Source of the DNA: Bacteroidales bacterium UBA1751
Lineage (GTDB): Bacteria > Bacteroidota > Bacteroidia > Bacteroidales > UBA932
DNA: 5,134 nucleotides
Direction: 5' to 3'
NCBI GenBank assembly: GCA_002315995.1
Contig: DCHN01000046.1
Location: 1 to 5,134, forward strand
The stretch's first letter is position 1; the number at the start of each line of letters is the position of its first letter. Position numbers and translations under genes: made by a program. Below are positions 1 to 5,134 of this stretch, piece after piece. Under the pieces are notes generated by a model. It saw only the letters and a program-made list of their open reading frames with translations. It searched no databases and was not told the DNA's origin.

Positions 1-105
1 AAAGTGTCTATTTCTGGCCTGAGACAGATGTTTCAAATGCTTTCAGGCCCAAAAACCCATGAATCGGGCCTTTGGACCTGAAGGTATTATTGTTTACAAG
101 GATTT
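1..105. other. Downstream flank of the peptidase gene, with overlapping GGCC-rich inverted repeats
   Basis: No complete gene is visible here. Two inverted repeats share sequence: GGCCTGA at 16-22 pairs with TCAGGCC at 43-49, and AGGCCC at 45-50 pairs with GGGCCT at 66-71, so the two hairpins would exclude each other. Neither is followed by a T-rich run on the side expected for an intrinsic terminator of the minus-strand peptidase gene, so a terminator role is only a guess. On the plus strand, the frame starting at position 3 is open to a TGA at 60-62 and reads as plausible protein (it contains YFWPETDV), and frame 1 is open to a TGA at 79-81. Either could be the C-terminal tail of a gene entering from the left and converging on the peptidase, but at under 27 codons this cannot be decided. 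Confidence 0.3.
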
Positions 106-2835
106 TTATTTGAGCATCTCTCTGAAGAGGATTGCATTGGTGAGGACGCGGGAGCTTCCGTACCAGTAGCTGCGCCATATCATATCGTCGGCAAAGAAGA
201 TTGCCCTTCCGTTGCCGTGGGTGAAGAGCATTGCAGAAGGCGCTCCAGCTATATCCCTGAGGTGCTCCTTTGATATGCATCCGCTAAGATATGGATCTTT
301 GTTGTAGCGCATAAGTATTGTGCCCTCCTTGCTCTGGTATGTTGTTCCTACCATCTTGTATATTGGAACAGTGAGAGATTTTCTTCCCCAGGAGAGAGGC
401 CCCTCTTTGGTGAAGTCTGCCTTCAATATGACACCCTCAACTCCTCTGTGGTAAACAGGCTTTATGTCTGTGAGGTAACTATCCCCTCCAGTTTTCATCT
501 TATTGGTGAGGGCGTATGCCTTTCCGGTTACAATGAGGGTGCCTCCGCCGGCAACCCATCTCTCCAGCTTCTCAAGATATCCTTTAGGGGTAAGTCCGGT
601 TGGTGTTCCGTCTGCAAGCACAATTACGTTGAACTTGGAAAGGTCTGCGCTGGCAAGGGAGGAATAATCTATCGCCGCGTGGGTGAAGTTGTAAACAAGG
701 TCTAGATGGCGCCATATCTCGCCGCTCTGCGATACGCTCATTCCTCTGCCGGTGATTATTGCCACTTTAGGTGCGGTGATGTTGCCGAATATTGAGCTTC
801 CCAAATCGTGTTCAGCCATAAGGCCGGTCTGGAGGGCATATACCTTCACACCCATTTGTTTTGCCAGTTGCTCAATTGTAAAGCGAAGGACTCCTCCCAT
901 TTCTGCATTGCTTGGAGTATATTCCGACACGGCTTCACTACCCATTGGAAGCTGGTTGTTCACAGGAACAATTATGGTTCCCGGGGCGAATTTTTTCTCA
1001 ATGTTGTCATATTTGTACGTGAAGCTCTTTTTGGCAACGCGCACAACCAGTTTTGCCTTCAGAAGTTTTTCAATGAGGCTTGGTGCATAGAATTCATCGC
1101 ATTCAAATGCGTAGGCAATAGGAGATGTCCCTCCAATCATCTCGCCCTTGAGGAGGTTGCTTGCGTGGAATCCTGATTCTCCATTCTTTGTGGCTGCAAC
1201 TGCATTTCCACTTTTTTCTCCAACGGTAACTCCCTTTACACTCTTCTCATTGAAGGCAACAACCTTTTCACCAAGTGTTGCGGTTGAAGTCAGTTCCTTG
1301 ATTTTCAAGTCAAAGGCGTGCGTAAAGGTCCAGGTTGAGACATCGTAGAATGTGCTATCGGCAAAGTTTGTAATGTTGTCAAACAGTGCCTTTATGGTGT
1401 AGAACTTCTCCTGCTCCATTGGAATTATGAAAGCCTTTTCATCTTTTCCACTGCGATAGACATCTATCCTGTGTCTGAGCAGAACCTCCAGCATGTGGTA
1501 TGCTATGCCGTTGTTTGGTGCGGTGAACTCCAGTGCCTTGACCTTTGATGCGGCGGCCTTGCTCTTAATATCTTTGTAAAAGTTATGCTGGTATTCGATA
1601 AGTTCATCCTTCATCTTCCAGGCCGATTCCACTACGCTCATGGCTGCTACGCTCTGGTTGCATATAGTTCTTTTGTATGTAAGCAGGCCGTTCTGGGTTG
1701 GTCTTACAAAACCTCTTGAAGATCCCTGCTCGTGGAGAATGCATATTGAGCCCAGAATGTCTCCATATGCTGCTCCCTTGCCAATGAAGAAGTCGTCGTA
1801 GCCCTCCTTGCTGAAGTAGAGGGTACCTTTCTGGTCAAGAGCGCGTGCAGTGCCCTGTGCAATCTTCATTGTCAGGTCCTGATTCTTCTGAGGTGTGTTC
1901 TCGTAGGTACGGTTGGCATCGCCAGGGCTGAAATAGAAACCCTTCTGGGTGTTGCCCTGCTCATGTATATCAACTACTACATTTGGCATCCATTCAAGGT
2001 ACATATCTACGCTGTTCTGCCCCTCGGGGTGCTGGACGCTAAGCCAGTCACGGTTGCAGTCGGCCCAATAGTGGTTGCTTCTTCCGCTTGGCCAGGTCTC
2101 TGAAAACTCCCTTGAATCCAGGTTTGCTACCGGGTGGAAGCTTCTTGTGTTGTTCACCCAGCTGGCGAATTTGTTTATCCCGTCGGGGTTGAGGCCAGGG
2201 GTTATTACAATTACCATTTCTTCAAGCATCTTCTCTACTTGCGGATCTGTGCAGGCTGCATAGTAGTAGGCTGCCACAAGCGCAGCTCCCACACCCGATG
2301 CCTCGTTGCCGTGGATTGATGCCATAAGGTCAACAACCAGCTTTGCATCACTGCCGGCACCGTTGCTGCCGCTATTATTGCCGGCGCCATTGCTGTTGCT
2401 GCTTATGCTTTTGCCGGTATTGCTGCCGGAAGTGGTGCCGGAGAAGTTGCTGGAGCAGAGGGCCAGATGCGCCTGGCGAATCTCCTCAATCCTCTTCTGG
2501 TTCTGTGGAGATGTAATGGTTACCTGAATGAAACGTCGGTTCTCATTGCTCTTGCCGAACTCCTTTATTGAAACGCGAGGGGAGCTATCTCTAAGTGCTC
2601 TCATATATATAAGTACGTCATTCCAGTCTGGGAACTGCTCTCCAAGATTGAATCCAAGCACCTGGAAAGGCGTTGGTACATCCTTGTTGAAAGAGACCTG
2701 CGGATTGTTCAGAAAATATCCGATTCCGGCATCCTTGCTGTTGTTGGTTTGGGCTTGAGCGCAAATTGCGGTTGCCAGGAGTAAAAGAGATATTGCGAAT
2801 ATTCGCAGTGATAGCTTGTTGTTGGGGTTCATCAT
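106..2835 (-). CDS. Secreted M14-family zinc carboxypeptidase-like protein with C-terminal GATase1-like domain
   Basis: This 909-residue protein is complete, starting at ATG 2835-2833 and ending at TAA 108-106; a second Met follows at once and could be the real start. Residues 8-28 form a type I signal peptide: basic n-region, hydrophobic core IFAISLLLL, and an AQA site with cleavage likely after A28. The protein therefore probably acts in the periplasm or outside the cell. The M14 set is intact: H175-G-N-E178 and H291 (in DIHEQG) as zinc ligands, N216-P-D-G, the C-N-R-D-W segment with N261/R262 in the usual substrate-carboxylate binding position, and E369 (in ILHEQGS) as probable catalytic Glu. 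Family knowledge implies removal of C-terminal residues from peptides; the substrate is unknown. Residues about 690-909 alternate beta strands and helices (VAIITG, FNVIVLADG, WVAGGGTLIVTG, GRAIFFADD), like the class I glutamine amidotransferase-like domain found at the end of many Bacteroidota M14 proteins; I see no catalytic triad there. Residues about 128-163 are a low-complexity insert. The gene diverges from nrfH; no convincing promoter was found for it. Confidence 0.9.
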   Translation of the reverse strand: MMNPNNKLSLRIFAISLLLLATAICAQAQTNNSKDAGIGYFLNNPQVSFNKDVPTPFQVLGFNLGEQFPDWNDVLIYMRALRDSSPRVSIKEFGKSNENRRFIQVTITSPQNQKRIEEIRQAHLALCSSNFSGTTSGSNTGKSISSNSNGAGNNSGSNGAGSDAKLVVDLMASIHGNEASGVGAALVAAYYYAACTDPQVEKMLEEMVIVITPGLNPDGINKFASWVNNTRSFHPVANLDSREFSETWPSGRSNHYWADCNRDWLSVQHPEGQNSVDMYLEWMPNVVVDIHEQGNTQKGFYFSPGDANRTYENTPQKNQDLTMKIAQGTARALDQKGTLYFSKEGYDDFFIGKGAAYGDILGSICILHEQGSSRGFVRPTQNGLLTYKRTICNQSVAAMSVVESAWKMKDELIEYQHNFYKDIKSKAAASKVKALEFTAPNNGIAYHMLEVLLRHRIDVYRSGKDEKAFIIPMEQEKFYTIKALFDNITNFADSTFYDVSTWTFTHAFDLKIKELTSTATLGEKVVAFNEKSVKGVTVGEKSGNAVAATKNGESGFHASNLLKGEMIGGTSPIAYAFECDEFYAPSLIEKLLKAKLVVRVAKKSFTYKYDNIEKKFAPGTIIVPVNNQLPMGSEAVSEYTPSNAEMGGVLRFTIEQLAKQMGVKVYALQTGLMAEHDLGSSIFGNITAPKVAIITGRGMSVSQSGEIWRHLDLVYNFTHAAIDYSSLASADLSKFNVIVLADGTPTGLTPKGYLEKLERWVAGGGTLIVTGKAYALTNKMKTGGDSYLTDIKPVYHRGVEGVILKADFTKEGPLSWGRKSLTVPIYKMVGTTYQSKEGTILMRYNKDPYLSGCISKEHLRDIAGAPSAMLFTHGNGRAIFFADDMIWRSYWYGSSRVLTNAILFREMLK
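2344..2457 (-). repeat. Low-complexity Ser/Gly/Asn-rich insert in the peptidase, with in-frame GCCGG repeats
   Basis: Residues about 127-164 of the peptidase are almost entirely Ser, Gly, Asn, Thr and Ala. They lie between the helix ending in HLALC and the beta strand LVVDLMASIHGNE that carries the first zinc ligands. On the plus strand the pentamer GCCGG recurs at 2353, 2380, 2413, 2425 and 2437; the intervals (27, 33, 12 and 12 bases) are all multiples of three, which suggests growth by in-frame duplication of a short unit. The reading frame stays open throughout, so this is an insertion in a functional gene and not a frameshift. Confidence 0.7.
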
Positions 2836-2999
2836 ATTTTGTATTGTTTATTTCTGTTGTTTGAATCAGCTATTTGATGCAATGATTTGTGCAATGTTAT
2901 ATCTGATTGTTGTAATGTGTGATGCGGTAATTGAAGAAGGAATTGTGGACTGTTTAATTCGAAAGTAAAAATAAGAAAAATAACCGAGAAGTATACTGT

Positions 3000-3034
3000 T
3001 AGTTTTGATCCAAAAGAAAAATGGTTCAAAACTA
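3000..3034. repeat. Inverted repeat upstream of nrfH, possible operator
   Basis: TAGTTTTGATCC at 3000-3011 and GGTTCAAAACTA at 3023-3034 form 12-bp arms with 11 of 12 pairs matching, and the outer 9 bp are perfect. They are separated by an A-rich 11-nt spacer. The element lies about 18 bp upstream of the predicted -33 box of nrfH. Because both flanking genes point away from it, it cannot be a terminator for either. A binding site for a dimeric regulator of nrfHA is possible, but it does not match an FNR/CRP consensus (TTGAT-N4-ATCAA) and no regulator can be named. The left arm also matches the Bacteroides -7 consensus TAnnTTTG, so chance similarity in AT-rich DNA remains an alternative. Confidence 0.45.
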
Positions 3035-3051
3035 TATAAAATTGGTCTATA

Positions 3052-3082
3052 CTTGTTTCTTTGTTTTTTTTTTTTAGTTTTG
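3052..3082 (+). promoter_or_regulatory. Predicted Bacteroides-type promoter of nrfHA
   Basis: The -33 box is CTTG (3052-3055; consensus TTTG, one mismatch) and the -7 box is TAGTTTTG (3075-3082; perfect match to TAnnTTTG). The spacer is 19 bp, the expected length for the Bacteroidota primary sigma factor. Transcription would start near 3087-3091, giving a leader of roughly 23-27 nt before the nrfH ATG. A run of 12 T (3064-3075) fills most of the spacer and includes the first base of the -7 box. The assignment rests on consensus and spacing only. Confidence 0.5.
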
Positions 3083-3113
3083 TAAAAAGTAGAAACACCA
3101 TATTCGTATAATT

Positions 3114-3680
3114 ATGAAACCTAGCAAGTTATACACAATTTTGGCTATTGTTGGCGGAATTGTTGTGGGGGCAGGTGCCTATTTTATGTATGCGCTCCGC
3201 GCACATACATATCTGGGAGATGATTCTGCAGCCTGCGTTAACTGCCACATCATGGCTCCATATTATGCTGCGTGGATGCACTCCTCGCATGGGAGGGATG
3301 CCACCTGTAACGATTGCCATGTGCCGCATGAAAATGCGGTGAAAAAGTGGGCTTTTAAGGGAAAGGATGGAATGATGCATGTCGGTAAGTTCATTACCGG
3401 TATGGAGAGAGATGTCATAAGAGCCCAGGAGGCAAGTTCCCAGGTGATAATGAACAACTGTATCCGTTGTCACGAACAACTTACCAATGAGTTTGTCAAG
3501 GATGGCAAAATGGATTTCATGAAGACGCAGGCGGGTGAAGGAAAGAGTTGTTGGGAGTGTCACAGGGATATTCCTCATACAAGAAGCGGTTCACTCTGCT
3601 CGGCTCCGAATGCACTTGTTCCGTATCCTGAGTCGCCAGCTCCACAGTGGCTTCGCAAAGCGGTGGGCGTCAAACATTAA
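3114..3680 (+). CDS. nrfH: Cytochrome c nitrite reductase small subunit NrfH (tetrahaem, membrane-anchored quinol dehydrogenase)
   Basis: This 188-residue protein is complete (ATG 3114, TAA 3678-3680), within the usual size range for NrfH/NapC/NirT-family small subunits. One N-terminal uncleaved membrane segment (about residues 7-28, TILAIVGGIVVGAGAYFMY) anchors it, with the rest outside the cytoplasmic membrane. Four c-type haem sites are visible: C41-V-N-C44-H45, C65-N-D-C68-H69, C116-I-R-C119-H120 and C146-W-E-C149-H150. The first continues I-M47, and a Met two residues after the CxxCH is the axial ligand of haem 1 in characterised NrfH. The segment KKWAFKGKDG (77-86) lies where NrfH has Lys and Asp residues near the quinol site; I infer this by position. 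NrfH oxidises menaquinol and feeds electrons to NrfA, encoded 27 bp downstream. The start gives the membrane anchor at once and no better upstream start exists; the leader has no strong Shine-Dalgarno, as is usual in Bacteroidota. Confidence 0.96.
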   Translation: MKPSKLYTILAIVGGIVVGAGAYFMYALRAHTYLGDDSAACVNCHIMAPYYAAWMHSSHGRDATCNDCHVPHENAVKKWAFKGKDGMMHVGKFITGMERDVIRAQEASSQVIMNNCIRCHEQLTNEFVKDGKMDFMKTQAGEGKSCWECHRDIPHTRSGSLCSAPNALVPYPESPAPQWLRKAVGVKH

Positions 3681-3690
3681 GAAATAATAA

Positions 3691-3702
3691 TCAAAACTAT
3701 AT
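3691..3702. repeat. Second copy of TCAAAACTATAT, in the nrfH-nrfA gap
   Basis: The 12-base string TCAAAACTATAT at 3691-3702 is identical to 3026-3037, which includes the right arm of the inverted repeat upstream of nrfH. Here it occupies the short gap between the nrfH stop and the nrfA start. Its reverse complement contains TAGTTTTG, the same octamer as the predicted -7 box. It may be a shared regulatory or leader motif or a coincidence of AT-rich sequence; no function can be assigned. Confidence 0.4.
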
Positions 3703-3707
3703 GACCT

Positions 3708-5134
3708 ATGTGTAAAGAAATGAAAACATCCACAAGATGGATTATCTTCCTGGCCTGCATGGTTGTTGTATTTGTCCTTGGACTTGCAGTATCTGCGCTT
3801 ATGGAACGCCGTGCCGAACTTGCCAGCGTATTCAACAACAAGAAGGTTGAAATTACCGGAATCGAGTCAAGGAATGAGATATTCGGGAAAAACTATCCTC
3901 GTGAGTACGAGACTTGGAAGCAGACTGAGGTTTGTGACTTCCAAACTGAAATAAACGGCAACATTGCTGTTGATGTTCTTGAGCAGAGGCCTGATATGGT
4001 AATTCTTTGGGCAGGATATGCCTTCAGTAAGGATTACTCTTCACCTAGAGGCCACATGCATGCAATAGAAGATATAACAGCTTCGTTACGTACAGGTGCT
4101 CCTAAAACTGATACCGATGGTCCTCAGCCATCTACTTGCTGGACCTGCAAGAGTCCGGATGTTCCACGTGTAATGGCAGAGAAGGGAATTGCTGAGTACT
4201 ACAACGGCAAATGGGGTGCATTGGGATCAGAAATTGTGAACCCTATTGGATGCGCAGACTGCCATGAGCCTGAAAATATGAATCTTCATATCAGCCGTCC
4301 GGCACTCATTGAGGCTTTTGAGCGTCAGGGTGTAGATATATCAAAAGCCACACAGCAGGAGATGCGCTCACTTGTTTGTGCACAGTGTCATGTGGAGTAC
4401 TATTTCAAGGGAGAAGGCAAGTATCTTACATTCCCTTGGGACAAGGGTTTCACCGTTGAGGATATGGAGAAGTATTATGATGAGACTGCATACGCAGATT
4501 ATACACATAAGCTGAGCAAGGCTCCTATTCTAAAGGCTCAGCATCCATGCTTCGAGATTGCAAAATATGGTATCCATGCTCAGAGAGGTGTATCATGTGC
4601 AGACTGCCACATGCCATATAAGAGTGAGGGCGGTGTGAAATTCAGCGATCATCATATTCAGAGTCCTGTGGCATATATAGATCGCACTTGCCAGGTGTGT
4701 CACAGAGAGGATGAGCAGACACTCAAGCAGAACATATATGATCGTCAGCAGAAATGTACCGAAATCAGAAATCGTCTTGAAAGAGAACTTACAACGGCTC
4801 ATATTGAAGCTAAATTCGCTTGGGAGAAGGGCGCAACAGAGAGTGAAATGGCTCCAGCGCTTGCACTCATTCGTCAGTCACAGTGGAGATGGGATTTTGG
4901 AGTTGCATCTTGGGGCGCTTCATTCCACGCTCCTCAGGAGATTTCAAGAATTCTTGCAAATGGTCTCGATAGAGCATATCAGGCTCGCATGGCCATTTCA
5001 AAGGTACTTGTAAAGCACGGCTTTACAGGGGAAGTTCCTATGCCTGATATCTCAACAAAGGAGAAAGCTCAGAAGTATATTGGTCTTGATATTGAGGCTG
5101 AGCGTGCTGCAAAGAAGGAGTTCCTTGCAACAAC
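3708..5134 (+). CDS. nrfA: Ammonia-forming cytochrome c nitrite reductase catalytic subunit NrfA (C-terminus cut by window end)
   Basis: NrfA reduces nitrite to ammonium with six electrons in the periplasm. The frame is open from ATG 3708 through 475 codons to the window edge with no stop, so perhaps 15-30 residues are missing. The N-terminus carries a signal or anchor segment (about residues 12-32, IIFLACMVVVFVLGLAVSA). Haem sites in order: C144-W-T-C147-K148, the diagnostic Lys-ligated active-site haem; C182-A-D-C185-H186; C224-A-Q-C227-H228; C297-A-D-C300-H301; and C328-Q-V-C331-H332. The catalytic set is complete: R114 (in PRGH), Y231 (in CHVEYYF) and H279 (in KAQH). E230, Y231, K276 and Q278 match the calcium site of Ca-dependent NrfA. 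H407 (in SFHAPQE) lies in the conserved C-terminal helix region as a probable distal haem ligand. It follows nrfH by 27 bp and is surely co-transcribed with it. An in-frame ATG at 3720 (MKTSTRW) is an equally good start. Maturation of the CxxCK haem needs a dedicated haem lyase, expected elsewhere, often just downstream. Confidence 0.97.
   Translation, partial: MCKEMKTSTRWIIFLACMVVVFVLGLAVSALMERRAELASVFNNKKVEITGIESRNEIFGKNYPREYETWKQTEVCDFQTEINGNIAVDVLEQRPDMVILWAGYAFSKDYSSPRGHMHAIEDITASLRTGAPKTDTDGPQPSTCWTCKSPDVPRVMAEKGIAEYYNGKWGALGSEIVNPIGCADCHEPENMNLHISRPALIEAFERQGVDISKATQQEMRSLVCAQCHVEYYFKGEGKYLTFPWDKGFTVEDMEKYYDETAYADYTHKLSKAPILKAQHPCFEIAKYGIHAQRGVSCADCHMPYKSEGGVKFSDHHIQSPVAYIDRTCQVCHREDEQTLKQNIYDRQQKCTEIRNRLERELTTAHIEAKFAWEKGATESEMAPALALIRQSQWRWDFGVASWGASFHAPQEISRILANGLDRAYQARMAISKVLVKHGFTGEVPMPDISTKEKAQKYIGLDIEAERAAKKEFLAT

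Larger units (their letters stand above)
2836..3113. promoter_or_regulatory. Divergent intergenic control region between the peptidase gene and nrfH
   Basis: This 278-bp stretch is AT-rich and separates two genes transcribed away from each other, so both leaders and promoters should lie here. The half nearest nrfH (2960-3113) is the richest in A and T and holds the predicted nrfH promoter, a T12 run and an inverted repeat, each listed separately. In the half nearest the peptidase gene, the best minus-strand -7 candidates are TACTTTCG (2967-2960) and TAACATTG (2899-2892). Each has one mismatch to TAnnTTTG and neither has a -33 TTTG at the right distance, so I do not call a promoter. No tRNA or riboswitch-like structure was recognised. 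Confidence 0.6.

Noticed and set aside
8..280. Minus-strand 90-codon open frame at the left edge
   Set aside because: It overlaps the end of the peptidase gene in another frame and has no recognisable features.
2306..2527. Plus-strand open frame rich in Leu, Pro and Ala opposite the peptidase insert
   Set aside because: It is the antisense reading of the Ser/Gly/Asn-rich insert; the peptidase frame has the conserved motifs.
3064..3075. T12 run as the tail of an intrinsic terminator
   Set aside because: The inverted repeat upstream (3000-3034) is AT-rich and about 30 bases away, and no gene is transcribed rightward into it, so a terminator does not fit.
2832..3101. Minus-strand open frame of 89 codons across the divergent intergenic region, overlapping the peptidase start
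   Set aside because: Its first part is translated poly-A/T sequence and the rest is AT-driven composition with no domain. It runs through the predicted nrfH promoter and inverted repeat, so it is most likely a chance frame.
3129..3578. Minus-strand open frame of 149 codons opposite nrfH
   Set aside because: It is antisense to a gene with four perfect haem motifs and shows no recognisable domain.
3756..3764. Possible lipobox (FLAC) in the NrfA N-terminus
   Set aside because: The residues before Cys do not fit L-[AS]-[GA]-C, and the hydrophobic segment continues well beyond the Cys, as in a normal signal or anchor segment.
4711..5013. Plus-strand open frame of 100 codons within nrfA
   Set aside because: It is an out-of-frame reading of nrfA, whose own frame contains the conserved C-terminal region.

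Overview
The window looks like chromosomal DNA from a member of the Bacteroidales (phylum Bacteroidota). Three things point there: a divergent pair of a secreted M14 metallopeptidase and an nrfHA nitrite-ammonification pair with typical anaerobe haem motifs; start codons without clear Shine-Dalgarno sequences; and a plausible Bacteroides-type promoter (-33 CTTG, 19-bp spacer, -7 TAGTTTTG) in front of nrfH. Genus cannot be fixed from this sequence.

Layout. Positions 1-105 hold no complete gene; they contain short GGCC-rich inverted repeats and possibly the last codons of a gene that converges on the peptidase. Positions 106-2835 (minus strand) encode a complete 909-residue secreted zinc carboxypeptidase-like protein of the M14 family with an intact catalytic set, an unusual Ser/Gly/Asn-rich insert just before the zinc motif, and a C-terminal domain resembling the class I glutamine amidotransferase-like fold. 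Positions 2836-3113 are an AT-rich divergent control region with the predicted nrfH promoter, a 12-base T run inside the promoter spacer, and a 12-bp-arm inverted repeat. Positions 3114-3680 (plus) encode NrfH, and 3708 to the window end (plus) encode NrfA, cut off by the window edge close to its C-terminus.

How the genes work together. NrfH is a membrane-anchored tetrahaem cytochrome that takes electrons from the (mena)quinol pool and passes them to NrfA, the pentahaem nitrite reductase, which reduces nitrite to ammonium outside the cytoplasmic membrane. The two are 27 bp apart and almost certainly co-transcribed. The peptidase is transcribed away from them and has no evident biochemical link; the two units share only the intergenic region.

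No undescribed system is evident. The observations most worth checking are regulatory: the homopolymer T tract inside the predicted nrfH promoter, and the TAGTTTTG element, which occurs three times upstream of nrfH and once more in the nrfH-nrfA gap.
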